Of a stretch of 45,522 nucleotides of DNA, positions 17,007-25,379 are shown in pieces. The stretch spans positions 1 through 45,522 of the forward strand of contig NZ_CAMFQO010000011.1 in assembly GCF_945980375.1 (NCBI RefSeq), in the 5' to 3' direction. The notes beneath the pieces were generated by a model. The model made no database searches, was not told where the DNA came from, and saw nothing but the letters and a program-made list of their open reading frames with translations. This DNA is from an uncultured Eubacterium sp. (GTDB lineage: Bacteria > Bacillota > Clostridia > Oscillospirales > Acutalibacteraceae). How positions within the stretch are numbered: the first letter of the stretch is position 1; each line of letters starts with the position of its first letter. Made by a program: the position numbers and the translations under genes.

Positions 17007-18026
17007 ATGCAAAATTATGTTACATTTGATATGTCAAAGCCACTTGACTTTATTCCGATTGGCAGAATAGCAATTGACTTTAACCCAACGGATATGTACC
17101 GACCGTTATCGGAGTCGTCTAATTTTAACAAATATGTCGGCGGATCACCTGCAAACATTGCAGTAGGCTTGGCAAGACTCGGTTGCAAGGTTGGCTTTTG
17201 CGGCTGTGTAAGCGATGACCAATTCGGCGACTATGTTGTTGATTATTTCGACAAGGAGGGCATTGACACATCAAGGGTTACAAGAGCAAAAAAAGGTGAA
17301 AAAATCGGCTTGACCTTTACCGAAATTCTTTCAAAGGAAAGCTCATCAATCCTTATGTACAGAGATAATGTAGCTGATTTTTGCCTTGAGCCCGAAGATA
17401 TTGACGAGGAATACATAGCATCTGCAAAGGCTATTGTAATAAGCGGTACAGCACTTGCAAAAAGCCCGTCAAGAGAGGCCTGCCTAAAGGCTATGATGCT
17501 GGCAAAGAAAAACAACACAAGAATTGTTTTTGATATTGATTACAGAGAATACACCTGGAAAAGTAAGGACGAAATTGCGGTATATTACAGCATTGTTGCA
17601 CAGAATGCCGACATCATTATGGGCAGCAGAGAGGAATTTGACCTTACCGAAGGAATTGTAGGAGTTAAAGGCAGTGACCCCGAATCTGCAAAGTATTGGC
17701 AAAGCTTCGGTGCCTCGATCTGTGTTATCAAGCACGGCAAGGACGGCTCAACAGCCTATACAAACGACGGAAAGTTCTACAACATCAAGCCATTCCCTGC
17801 TGTTATGCTTAAAGGCTTCGGCGGCGGTGATGGCTACGGCTCGTCATTCCTTTACAGTCTGCTTCAGGGCAAGGACATCATCGACTGCCTTGAATTCGGC
17901 TCTGCATCTGCAAGCATACTTATCGCATCTCACAGCTGCTCGGACGCAATGCCGTCTGCAAAGCAGGTTGAGGAATTCATAAGAAAATCAAAAGAAGAAT
18001 ACGGCGAAATGGTTGCCCGTGCATAA
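17007..18026 (+). CDS. iolC: 5-dehydro-2-deoxygluconokinase (PfkB family)
   Basis: 339-residue ribokinase-fold sugar kinase. The N-terminus has YVGGSPANIAVGLARLG (PfkB signature 1), and DFCLEPEDIDEEYIASAKAI matches the IolC subgroup. It phosphorylates 2-deoxy-5-keto-D-gluconate in myo-inositol breakdown, feeding the aldolase encoded just upstream. The anion-hole/catalytic motif, usually GAGD, reads GFGGGDGYGS at about 268-277, so Ala is Gly while the catalytic Asp is kept. AAAGGGG lies 8 bases before the ATG. The other iol genes (iolG, iolE, iolD, iolB) are not in the window. Confidence 0.88.
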   Translation: MQNYVTFDMSKPLDFIPIGRIAIDFNPTDMYRPLSESSNFNKYVGGSPANIAVGLARLGCKVGFCGCVSDDQFGDYVVDYFDKEGIDTSRVTRAKKGEKIGLTFTEILSKESSSILMYRDNVADFCLEPEDIDEEYIASAKAIVISGTALAKSPSREACLKAMMLAKKNNTRIVFDIDYREYTWKSKDEIAVYYSIVAQNADIIMGSREEFDLTEGIVGVKGSDPESAKYWQSFGASICVIKHGKDGSTAYTNDGKFYNIKPFPAVMLKGFGGGDGYGSSFLYSLLQGKDIIDCLEFGSASASILIASHSCSDAMPSAKQVEEFIRKSKEEYGEMVARA

Positions 18027-18044
18027 ACATATAATAGAATAATT

Positions 18045-18082
18045 AAAAGCCGTTAGGGTACTCAAATAACCCAACGGCTTTT
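18045..18082. terminator. Bidirectional terminator after iolC and the EamA gene
   Basis: AAAAGCCGTT (18045-18054) pairs with AACGGCTTTT (18073-18082), extended by GGGT/ACCC near the loop. It has a T tail on the plus strand and an A-rich flank on the other side, so it can serve both convergent genes. Confidence 0.88.
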
Positions 18083-18093
18083 TATGTATTAAG

Positions 18094-18507
18094 CTACAAA
18101 ACCATAAACAACGTGCCTGCCGCGATAAGTATACATCCTATCACGGATTTTGCGGTAAACTCCTCGTGCAGAAAGACAAAGGCAAGCACAAGGGTTATAA
18201 CTACACTCAACTTGTCCACAGGTACAACCTTTGACACGTCACCAAGCTGAATTGCCTTGTAATAGCACAGCCACGACGCACCTGTTGCCAAGCCGGACAA
18301 TATAAGGAATATCCAGCCTTTTTTGCTGATATTTGAAATACCTGACTGCGTATTTGTAACAAATACCATAAGCCACGACATACCCACAACTACTACCGTT
18401 CTGATAGCGGTAGCAAGGGTTGAATCAACCTTTTCTATGCCGACCTTTGCAAAAATAGATGTTAGTGCCGCAAACACCGCTGAAAGCAAAGCAAAAACAA
18501 GCCACAT
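18094..18507 (-). CDS. EamA-family transporter, single-domain (half-size)
   Basis: 137 residues with five hydrophobic segments forming one EamA unit, where full DMT transporters have two. The terminal LEEEF-like element appears as VFLHEEFTAKSVIGCILIAAGTL, typical of the end of an EamA domain. Such half-size proteins pair as dimers. I prefer ATG 18507 (MWLVFALL), with GAGGTG 9 bases upstream; the ATG at 18513 is only 3 bases from that site. Substrate unknown. It is a single gene between two terminators. Confidence 0.85.
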   Translation of the reverse strand: MWLVFALLSAVFAALTSIFAKVGIEKVDSTLATAIRTVVVVGMSWLMVFVTNTQSGISNISKKGWIFLILSGLATGASWLCYYKAIQLGDVSKVVPVDKLSVVITLVLAFVFLHEEFTAKSVIGCILIAAGTLFMVL

Positions 18508-18566
18508 ACACATTCACCTCTAAAGTTATTCTATACCTAAAACGAGGAAATGTAAAGGAAATAATT

Positions 18567-18598
18567 ACCCCTCGGTCTTAAAACGAAAGCCGAGGGGA
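18567..18598 (-). terminator. Terminator after the cation ATPase gene
   Basis: CCCCTCGG (18568-18575) pairs with CCGAGGGG (18590-18597). On the minus strand it follows the ATPase stop codon by about 15 bases and is trailed by TAATTATTT. Confidence 0.7.
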
Positions 18599-18613
18599 TA
18601 TTTGTTATATTGT

Positions 18614-21304
18614 TTACTTGTTTGCCTTGCGTTGAATAAGCTTTACAATCTCTACGATAGGGATAACAAGGAATGCCAAAAGAAGAGCCGTAAAGTATTC
18701 TCTTGCATCAATCGGTGCAAAATCAAATGCCTTGCTTAAGAACGGGATATAAATAACTGCGGTTGACAGCACAAGCGACAATGCCATGGCGCCGACGAGA
18801 TACCAGTTCATACTGCCCATTTTTGCAATTGACTGACGGCGTGAACGCATATTAAACGAATGGAAAATCTCTGACATAGAAAGTGTCAGGAACGCCATAG
18901 TCATACCGTTTTGGTGAATAAAATGTGAAGCGTCGGAAGCATCGTTTACTGCAAATACCTGTGCAAGAGAAAGATGCTCGGGGCTTGCCATCATAATACC
19001 TACAACATAAGCAACAAGGGTAAGAACAGTTACCATAACGCCTTGGTATGCACAATCAATGCCCATACCGCCTGCAAAGATACCGTCCTTGCTGTTACGC
19101 GGTCTGCGTTTCATAATATCCGGATCTCCCTTTTCAAGACCGAGTGCGAGTGCCGGGAAGCAGTCTGTAATAAGATTAATCCAAAGCAAATGAACAGGCT
19201 CAAACAATGTGAAGCCGAACAGGGTTGCAAAGAATATAGACAACACCTCCGACAGGTTTGACGAAAGCAGGAATTGAATTGAGCTACGGATATTATCGTA
19301 AATCCTTCTGCCCTCTTCAACAGCGGAAACGATGGTTGCAAAGTTATCGTCGGCAAGCACCATATCGGCAACGTTCTTTGTTACGTCTGTACCTGTGATA
19401 CCCATGCCAACGCCTATATCTGCATTTTTGATTGACGGGGCATCGTTTACACCGTCACCGGTCATAGCAGTAATCATACCGCGCTTTTTCCAAGCCTGAA
19501 CAATACGAACCTTGTGCTCCGGCTGAACACGGGCATATACCGAATACCTTTCAATATTGGCATCAAGCTCCTCGTCGGACATCTTTGAAAGCTCCATACC
19601 GGTAATAGCATTGTGACTGTCATCAATAATGCCCAACTGCTTTGCAATGGCAACAGCAGTATCCTTATGGTCACCTGTAATCATAATAGGACGGATGCCT
19701 GCGTTTTTACATTCCTTAATAGCATCCACAACCTCGGGACGAACAGGGTCTATCATACCTGCCAAGCCGATGTAGCAAAGATCCTGCTCAAGCTCCTGAG
19801 GCTCGTTTGACGGTTGCTCCTTATAGGTACGCATTGCCGCACAAAGAACACGCAAAGCCTGATCTGCCATTTCCTTATTTGCATCTGCAATGGCGGTGCG
19901 AATTTCATCTGTCATAGGCACTTTTTTGCCATCAAGATATGCAGATGTGCAAAGAGAAAGTACAATATCGGGAGCACCCTTTGTATACTGAACATAGCCA
20001 TTCTCTGTTTTATGAACGGTTGACATCATCTTTCTGGTCGAATCAAACGGTGCTTCGCCCACTCTTGCAAAGCTTTGCTCAAGCTCTGACTTTTTGAGGC
20101 CGAGCTTATCTGCATAAACAACAAGTGCTGCCTCGGTTGGCTCACCCTTAACCGTGCCGTCCTCCTGAATTTCGGCATCACAGCAAAGTGCCATAGCGGT
20201 TGCAAGAAGCTTTTCGTCAGTTCCTCTATGGTCAACAACAGTCATCTTGTTTTGGGTTAATGTACCTGTTTTGTCAGAGCAAATAATCTGTGTACAGCCC
20301 AAGGTTTCTACGGCTGTGAGCTTACGGATAACAGCATTGCGCTTTGACATCTTTGTAACACCGATTGAAAGAACAATGGTAACAACAGCGGCAAGTCCCT
20401 CCGGAATTGCTGCAACTGCAAGAGATACCGCAACCATAAAGAATTCAAGTGTTGATGACAATGTTATAGCATCACCTACAACAGCTGCTCTTACAATATC
20501 AAATACAAATATAAATACGCAAATACCAAGTACGATAAATGACAAAATCTTTGAAAGCTGATTAAGCTTAATTTGAAGAGGAGTTTCCTCGTCCTTTGCC
20601 TGTGTGAGAGCATCGGCAATCTTGCCCATTTCCGTATCCATACCTGTTGCAACTACAACAGCCTTACCTCTGCCGTATGCAACCGATGAGCCCATATAGC
20701 ACATATTTTTTCTGTCGCCGAGAGGTACATCGTCGGAGCCGAGAGGATCAATGACATCTGCAGTTTTTGTTACGGGAACGGATTCACCCGTAAGTGCAGA
20801 TTCCTCTATCTTCATAGAAGCACATTCTATAATACGGCAATCGGCAGGGACGCTGTCGCCTGCTTCAAGGACAATGACATCACCTACAACAATGTCTTCA
20901 CTTTTAATGGTAACAACCTTACCGTCACGAATAACATTGGACGTAGCTGCGGCGATTTCCTGCAACGCCTCTATTGCTTTTTCAGCCTTGCTTTCCTGAT
21001 AAACGCCGAGAACTGCGTTGATAATAACTACAACCATAATGATGATTACATCTGCGTAGCCCTCACCCTCACCGCCTACAGCGGCTGTAACAGCACTGAT
21101 AACGGCTGCAACAATCAAAATGATAATCATAGGGTCGGCAAGCTGTGACAAAAAGCGTTTTATCAGGCTGTCCTTTTTACCCTCGGCAAGCTTGTTCTTG
21201 CCGTTCTTTTCAAGTCTTGACGATGCCTGCGCCGAGGTTAAGCCGTTTTCGTTGGATTCAACCTGTGACAGAACATCCTCTTTTTGCTCCAAATATTCTT
21301 TCAT
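18614..21304 (-). CDS. P2A-type cation-transporting ATPase (Ca2+/Mn2+ type)
   Basis: 896 residues, the size of bacterial PMCA/SERCA-like pumps. Domains in order: cation-ATPase N-terminus, M1-M2, actuator with LTGES (171-175), M3-M4 with PEGL (301-304), phosphorylation site CSDKTGTLT with D344, nucleotide domain, TGDGVNDAPSIKNADIG hinge, and M5-M10. SERCA calcium ligands have counterparts: Glu of PEGL, Asn and Glu in SSNLSEV (M5, about 685), Asn-Thr-Asp in WINLITDC (M6, about 708) and Glu in MSEIFHSF (M8, about 808). Both cation sites therefore look intact. A yybP-ykoY riboswitch lies in its leader, so Mn2+ export may be its real job, as for related ATPases controlled this way. AAAGGAG precedes the ATG. 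Confidence 0.95.
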   Translation of the reverse strand: MKEYLEQKEDVLSQVESNENGLTSAQASSRLEKNGKNKLAEGKKDSLIKRFLSQLADPMIIILIVAAVISAVTAAVGGEGEGYADVIIIMVVVIINAVLGVYQESKAEKAIEALQEIAAATSNVIRDGKVVTIKSEDIVVGDVIVLEAGDSVPADCRIIECASMKIEESALTGESVPVTKTADVIDPLGSDDVPLGDRKNMCYMGSSVAYGRGKAVVVATGMDTEMGKIADALTQAKDEETPLQIKLNQLSKILSFIVLGICVFIFVFDIVRAAVVGDAITLSSTLEFFMVAVSLAVAAIPEGLAAVVTIVLSIGVTKMSKRNAVIRKLTAVETLGCTQIICSDKTGTLTQNKMTVVDHRGTDEKLLATAMALCCDAEIQEDGTVKGEPTEAALVVYADKLGLKKSELEQSFARVGEAPFDSTRKMMSTVHKTENGYVQYTKGAPDIVLSLCTSAYLDGKKVPMTDEIRTAIADANKEMADQALRVLCAAMRTYKEQPSNEPQELEQDLCYIGLAGMIDPVRPEVVDAIKECKNAGIRPIMITGDHKDTAVAIAKQLGIIDDSHNAITGMELSKMSDEELDANIERYSVYARVQPEHKVRIVQAWKKRGMITAMTGDGVNDAPSIKNADIGVGMGITGTDVTKNVADMVLADDNFATIVSAVEEGRRIYDNIRSSIQFLLSSNLSEVLSIFFATLFGFTLFEPVHLLWINLITDCFPALALGLEKGDPDIMKRRPRNSKDGIFAGGMGIDCAYQGVMVTVLTLVAYVVGIMMASPEHLSLAQVFAVNDASDASHFIHQNGMTMAFLTLSMSEIFHSFNMRSRRQSIAKMGSMNWYLVGAMALSLVLSTAVIYIPFLSKAFDFAPIDAREYFTALLLAFLVIPIVEIVKLIQRKANK

Positions 21305-21350
21305 AGAAAGCTCCTTTCTAATAATTTATAAAAGACCTGTTAGTATATAT

Positions 21351-21470
21351 AAAAAGACCTATACATAGTATTACACTATGCACAAGTCTCATTCTTAATA
21401 GTTAAACCAGCCTATTTTGGCATGATGTTGATTTAACTCACGCTATCGCATGGAATTACTCCCTTGTATT
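21351..21470 (-). promoter_or_regulatory. yybP-ykoY (manganese) riboswitch with terminator
   Basis: Minus-strand leader of the cation ATPase. It shows the class features in order: CAAGGGAGTAATT near the 5' end (about 21455-21466), an internal AACATCATGCC, GGCTGGTTTAAC, and GAGAC starting the last helix. That helix (GACTTGTGCATAGT with ACTATGTATAGGTC) is followed by TTTTT, so it doubles as an intrinsic terminator. A second partial copy, CAGGTCTTTT, follows just before the ribosome site. Known members bind Mn2+ and turn on exporters. Assigned by reading the motif, not by a covariance search. Confidence 0.82.
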
Positions 21471-21475
21471 TAATA

Positions 21476-21504
21476 AATATAGCATATTTGGCAAAAAAAG
21501 TCAA
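21476..21504 (-). promoter_or_regulatory. Promoter of the riboswitch-ATPase transcript
   Basis: On the minus strand, TTGACT (21499-21504), 17-bp spacer, TATATT (21476-21481), just upstream of the riboswitch and 12 bases after the MATE stop codon. Confidence 0.8.
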
Positions 21505-21515
21505 CAAACTAATTA

Positions 21516-22874
21516 TTAACAGTTTCTTAACTGCTTCATAAACGACAGCAAAAACGGTACAGACACAACCGCGCATATCACATATGCTATCGGTTGAGAA
21601 AGCTCAAGACCCGTTAAGCCAAAGAATTTAGGCAAAATCATCGCAAGCGGAACAAAGAACAATCCGTTTTGACAGCAGGCAAGAAACAATGCTCTGCCCT
21701 TTTTGCCAATGCTTTGAAATGTCATATTTGCCGTAAGAGCTGTCGGCAAAAAAACAAGCGATATACAAAGGAAGCGAAGTGCTGTTGAGCCAATATCTAT
21801 AATTTCTGCCTCATGCCTAAACCTGCTGACAACAAAAGGTGCAAAAATATACATAGCCGACGCAAGTACAGCAACAGTAACTGTACCGTATACCCACAAA
21901 AAACCGATGCCTTTACGAACTCTATCATAATTTTTGCTTCCGTAGTTAAACCCGCAAACAGGCTGAAAGCCCTGACCGATACCGACGCAAACACTGAAAA
22001 TAAGCATTGCACATCTGTTTGATATGCTCATTGCGGCAATGCATACATCTCCGTACGGCGCAGACATTACATTAAGAACCATAGTGGAAATACTGCCAAG
22101 TGCATTACGCATAAAGCTTGGAAAACCTGTGGCAACAATTTCCCAAACAAATTTTGGATTGAGCTGTACAAGCCTTGGATTGATACGGCATTGGCATTTT
22201 TTGAGCACAAATGCCGAAAGCAATATAGCCATACTGACATATTGACTGACTGCCGTTGCAAGACCTGCACCGGCAATGCCCAAATCAAACACAAAAATGA
22301 ACAACGGGTCAAGGGCGATATTAAGCAATCCGCCAAAGGTCAAACCAACCATAGCAAGCCTTGCAAGCCCTTCGTACCGCAAAATATTATTCATAACACA
22401 GCCTGTACACATTGCAGGACCTGCAATCAAAATGAACAACCCGTACCTTTTTGCGTAAGGTAAAATGGTAGGTGTACTGCCCAAAAAGGACATCAGGCTA
22501 TCCAGAAACACAATACCAAATACCGAAATAATTATACTTAATGCCAAGGATATAAAAAATGCAGTAGAGCAAAACTTTTTTGCCGTCTGTATATCCTTGG
22601 CGCCGAGTCTTCTTGAAATATTTGAGCCTGCACCCTGACCGAACATAAACCCAAAAGCCTGAAACACAGCCATAAAGCTGAATACAATACCCGTAGCACC
22701 CGAAGCAGACACACTGATTTTTGAAACAAAATAGGTATCTGCCATATTGTAAATCATCGTTATGAGCATACTGATTACAGTAGGCACCGACAGCGAAAAT
22801 ATAAGCCTGTTTACAGGAGTTTGAGTCATCCTTGCATATTGCTTATCAGCGGATTGACTCTCATTATTTTTCAA
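21516..22874 (-). CDS. MATE-family efflux transporter
   Basis: 452 residues, about 12 membrane helices in two similar halves, with the MATE opening RLIFSLSVPTVISMLITMIYNMADTYFVSKI and FGQGAGSNISRRLGAKD, which recur in DinF/NorM-like members. It exports drugs or metabolites in exchange for Na+ or H+; substrate unknown. The likely start is TTG 22874, four bases after the hisF stop codon, with an AGAAGATGA site that overlaps the end of hisF. The first ATG (22829) has no ribosome site. It is the last gene of hisH-hisF-MATE, and translational coupling to hisF is likely. Confidence 0.92.
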   Translation of the reverse strand: MKNNESQSADKQYARMTQTPVNRLIFSLSVPTVISMLITMIYNMADTYFVSKISVSASGATGIVFSFMAVFQAFGFMFGQGAGSNISRRLGAKDIQTAKKFCSTAFFISLALSIIISVFGIVFLDSLMSFLGSTPTILPYAKRYGLFILIAGPAMCTGCVMNNILRYEGLARLAMVGLTFGGLLNIALDPLFIFVFDLGIAGAGLATAVSQYVSMAILLSAFVLKKCQCRINPRLVQLNPKFVWEIVATGFPSFMRNALGSISTMVLNVMSAPYGDVCIAAMSISNRCAMLIFSVCVGIGQGFQPVCGFNYGSKNYDRVRKGIGFLWVYGTVTVAVLASAMYIFAPFVVSRFRHEAEIIDIGSTALRFLCISLVFLPTALTANMTFQSIGKKGRALFLACCQNGLFFVPLAMILPKFFGLTGLELSQPIAYVICAVVSVPFLLSFMKQLRNC

Positions 22875-22878
22875 AAAA

Positions 22879-23637
22879 TCATCTTCTTACACTAATATTA
22901 TTTTCATCAAGATATTCCTTAAGCTTCGGTATGGGAAGCTCATTAAAATGAAAGAGGCTGGCTGCCAAAACAGCATCTGCCTTTCCGTCAACAAAGGCGT
23001 CCAAAAAGTGCTCTGCCTTGCCTGCACCGCCCGACGCAATGACGGGTATGCCCACTCTTTCAGACACGGCACGGTTAAGCTCGTTATCATAGCCCGACTT
23101 TTGACCGTCCTTATCCATAGAGGTCAAAAGGATTTCTCCCGCTCCTCTGCGCTGGGCCTCTACTGCCCATTCAACAGCATCTATTCCGGTAGGGATTCTG
23201 CCACCGTTAAGGTAAACCTCCCAACCTCTCTCTTCTCTTCGCTTTGCATCAATAGCAACAACAACGCATTGCGAGCCGAATTTGTAGGCTGCTTCATTAA
23301 TCAAATCAGGATTGCGAACAGCAGCAGAGTTAACCGAAATCTTATCTGCCCCTGCACGCAAAAGCTCCTTAAAATCGTCAACGCTTTTTATTCCTCCACC
23401 AACAGTAAACGGAATAAAAACGGTATCGGCAACACGTGAAACTATATCAATCATAGTGCTTCTGCCCTCGTGAGTTGCCGTAATATCCAAAAGCACAAGC
23501 TCATCTGCACCCTGCTTATCGTAAGCAGCGGCACATTCGACAGGGTCGCCTGCGTCACGCAAATCGACAAACGATACACCCTTTACTACTCTACCATTTT
23601 TTACATCAAGACAGGGAATTATTCTTTTTGCGTACAT
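22879..23637 (-). CDS. hisF: Imidazole glycerol phosphate synthase, cyclase subunit
   Basis: 252-residue TIM barrel that joins PRFAR with ammonia to give IGP and AICAR, the fifth step of histidine synthesis. Catalytic Asp residues D11 ([10 protein letters not shown]) and D130 (VVAIDAKR) are present, as are the phosphate-binding TVGGGIKS and ASGGAG loops. It follows hisH by two bases, the usual partner; together they form the glutamine-dependent synthase. No other his genes are nearby. Confidence 0.98.
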   Translation of the reverse strand: MYAKRIIPCLDVKNGRVVKGVSFVDLRDAGDPVECAAAYDKQGADELVLLDITATHEGRSTMIDIVSRVADTVFIPFTVGGGIKSVDDFKELLRAGADKISVNSAAVRNPDLINEAAYKFGSQCVVVAIDAKRREERGWEVYLNGGRIPTGIDAVEWAVEAQRRGAGEILLTSMDKDGQKSGYDNELNRAVSERVGIPVIASGGAGKAEHFLDAFVDGKADAVLAASLFHFNELPIPKLKEYLDENNISVRR

Positions 23638-23639
23638 AT

Positions 23640-24251
23640 TCAGTCCTCCCTATTAACAAAATTGCGAAGAATGGTCAAGCCTGCTTCACTGCTTTTTTCG
23701 GGATGAAATTGAGTTGCACTTACTCTCCCCTGCTGAACAGCACACTGAATAGGCACACCGTACTCGGTTGTACCGGCAACGACCTTTTCATCTGCGTCCT
23801 TAAGATAATAGGAATGAACAAAATAAAAATAACTATTGTCCCTTAAATTTTCGAAAATACCATCTGTTTGCTTAAGGCTTACACTGTTCCATCCGATATG
23901 CGGAACCTTTAATCCGTTATCCTTAGGAATGGTAACTATCTTGCCCTTGAATATTCCAAGACCGTCAACACCCGGAGATTCCTCGCTTGATTCGAACAAA
24001 AGCTGTAGGCCGAGGCAAATACCCAAAAAATGCTTTGAGCCGTCTGCAGATTTTTTTATTACATTCTCAAGGCCCTTTTCTCTGATTGAGTGCATAGCAT
24101 CTCCAAAGGAGCCGACACCCGGAAGAATAATATGAGAGGCCGCATTAATCTCATTTTCATCCGAGGTGATGATACTTTTTGCACCGATAAAATCAAGAGC
24201 CTTTTTTACACTTTGCAGGTTACCTGCACCGTAATCAATAATTGCTACCAT
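23640..24251 (-). CDS. hisH: Imidazole glycerol phosphate synthase, glutaminase subunit
   Basis: 203-residue class I glutamine amidotransferase supplying ammonia to HisF. The nucleophile C79 is in [11 protein letters not shown], and the His-Glu pair of the triad is H183 and E185 in [12 protein letters not shown]. The oxyanion loop [10 protein letters not shown] is intact. AGGAG lies 9 bases before the ATG. First gene of the hisH-hisF-MATE unit, with its own promoter at 24284-24313. Confidence 0.98.
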   Translation of the reverse strand: MVAIIDYGAGNLQSVKKALDFIGAKSIITSDENEINAASHIILPGVGSFGDAMHSIREKGLENVIKKSADGSKHFLGICLGLQLLFESSEESPGVDGLGIFKGKIVTIPKDNGLKVPHIGWNSVSLKQTDGIFENLRDNSYFYFVHSYYLKDADEKVVAGTTEYGVPIQCAVQQGRVSATQFHPEKSSEAGLTILRNFVNRED

Positions 24252-24283
24252 AGATTTCTCCTAATAAATTTGTTACTTAATAT

Positions 24284-24313
24284 AATATAGCACTTATTGA
24301 CGGAAAAAGTCAA
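24284..24313 (-). promoter_or_regulatory. Promoter of hisH-hisF-MATE
   Basis: On the minus strand, TTGACT (24308-24313), 18-bp spacer, TATATT (24284-24289), about 33 bases before the hisH start. No T-box or his leader structure fits in so short a leader. Confidence 0.7.
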
Positions 24314-24323
24314 ATAAATTAGT

Positions 24324-24352
24324 TTGACAAAAGCATCCTTTAGTGTTAATAT
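24324..24352 (+). promoter_or_regulatory. Promoter of the pyrophosphatase gene
   Basis: TTGACA (24324-24329), 17-bp spacer, TAATAT (24347-24352), 28 bases before the start codon. It is divergent from the hisH promoter, with the two -35 boxes 10 bases apart. Confidence 0.7.
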
Positions 24353-24379
24353 ACTAATGTGTTTTTAGGAGGGATGGCT

Positions 24380-24913
24380 ATGAATATTTGGCACGATATA
24401 TCTCCGAAGAGAATTAAGAAGGATCAATTCTATGCAGTAATTGAGATTTCAAAGGGCGGTAAAAACAAGTATGAGCTTGACAAGGAAACAGGTATGCTCA
24501 AGCTTGACAGAGTTCTTTTTACCTCAACCCACTATCCTGCAAACTACGGATTTATCCCAAGAACATACGCAAGCGACAACGACCCTCTTGACGTACTTGT
24601 GCTTTGCAGTGAGCAAATAAGACCGATGACTATTGTGGAATGCAGACCAATCGGCGTTTTGATTATGGAGGACAGCGGTGCAAAGGACGAAAAGATTATC
24701 GCTGTTCCGGTAAACGATCCTAACTACAACTGCTATACGGACATCGATCAGCTCCCAAGCCACAGGTTTGACGAGATAAAGCATTTCTTTGAGGTGTACA
24801 AATCTCTTGAACATGACAAGAATACATCTGTTACCGAGGTTAAGCCAAAGGAAGAAGCTGTCAGGATTATCCAGGATTGCATTGACAGCTACATTCACAA
24901 ATTTCAAATGTAG
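24380..24913 (+). CDS. ppa: Inorganic pyrophosphatase, family I
   Basis: 177-residue soluble enzyme that hydrolyses PPi to two phosphates. Visible are HYPANYGFIPRTYASD (51-66), the acidic metal-binding signature DNDPLDVLV (66-74) and a later DPNYNCYTDI segment. I chose ATG 24380, with AGGAGG 7 bases upstream; an in-frame ATG at 24359 precedes that ribosome site. A PPi-dependent phosphofructokinase is encoded 6 kb away, so this cell may both burn and use PPi. Confidence 0.96.
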   Translation: MNIWHDISPKRIKKDQFYAVIEISKGGKNKYELDKETGMLKLDRVLFTSTHYPANYGFIPRTYASDNDPLDVLVLCSEQIRPMTIVECRPIGVLIMEDSGAKDEKIIAVPVNDPNYNCYTDIDQLPSHRFDEIKHFFEVYKSLEHDKNTSVTEVKPKEEAVRIIQDCIDSYIHKFQM

Positions 24914-24932
24914 CGCAATAATACAAAAAATT

Positions 24933-24961
24933 TTTTGCAATGGGCAACACCCGTTGCAAAA
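24933..24961 (+). other. 12-bp stem-loop between ppa and tRNA-Ser
   Basis: TTTTGCAATGGG (24933-24944) pairs with CCCGTTGCAAAA (24950-24961), with one T-G wobble and loop CAACA. It lacks a T tract and ends 7 bases before the tRNA. It therefore looks more like a processing or stabilising structure in a ppa-tRNA transcript than a terminator. Confidence 0.5.
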
Positions 24962-24968
24962 TAAATAC

Positions 24969-25058
24969 GGAGTGGTACCGAAGTGGTCATAACGGCATGG
25001 ACTCGAAATCCATCGTGTGAGCAATCACCCGTGGGTTCAAATCCCACCCACTCCGCCA
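24969..25058 (+). tRNA. tRNA-Ser (anticodon CGA)
   Basis: The acceptor GGAGTGG (24969-24975) pairs with CCACTCC, followed by discriminator G and an encoded CCA (25056-25058). The anticodon stem ATGGA/TCCAT encloses loop CTCGAAA, giving CGA, which reads UCG. The long variable arm (about CGTGTGAGCAATCACCCG) and the TTCAAAT T-loop are typical of tRNA-Ser. Confidence 0.96.
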
Positions 25059-25070
25059 TACAAATAAAAA

Positions 25071-25101
25071 ACAGACAACTCTTGCATGTTGTCTGTTTTT
25101 T
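25071..25101 (+). terminator. Terminator after tRNA-Ser
   Basis: ACAGACAAC (25071-25079) pairs with GTTGTCTGT (25088-25096), with flanking A and T runs extending it, and TTTTTT follows. It ends the ppa-tRNA transcript. Confidence 0.92.
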
Positions 25102-25102
25102 A

Positions 25103-25379
25103 ATAAGTGCGTAATTCTGATTTGGGAGCACTTTAGGTTTATTAAAACAAATCTAAAAATAGATCCGAGTTTATTATACTAAATTTTACCAACCCATACA
25201 ATATACAGATTTAACAAAATTTTCAAATCATTTTGTAACATCATCCAAAATATCGCAAAACATTATACTTGTGCTTCAAATTTTATGCACTTTTGGCACT
25301 TTTTTAATGTACAGTAATATGCTATAATATAAGATAATCCGAACCTGCCCAAAATGCAGTATTAAAGCGAGGTGGACGA
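25103..25379 (+). promoter_or_regulatory. AT-rich upstream region of the pyridoxal kinase gene
   Basis: This 277-base gap holds no ORF or strong hairpin that I can support. Near its end is TATAAT (25323-25328), 51 bases before the start codon, without a good -35 at 16-18 bases. TTGGCA at 25293-25298 is too far away. An activator-dependent promoter is possible but unproven. Confidence 0.4.

Noticed and set aside
24252-24379. Histidine-type attenuator before hisH
   Set aside because: The leader between promoter and start is about 30 bases and shows no His-codon run or antiterminator.
25293-25320. Sigma-54-type promoter (TTGGCAC) before the pyridoxal kinase gene
   Set aside because: The GC of the -12 element is not found at the required 10-base distance from GG.
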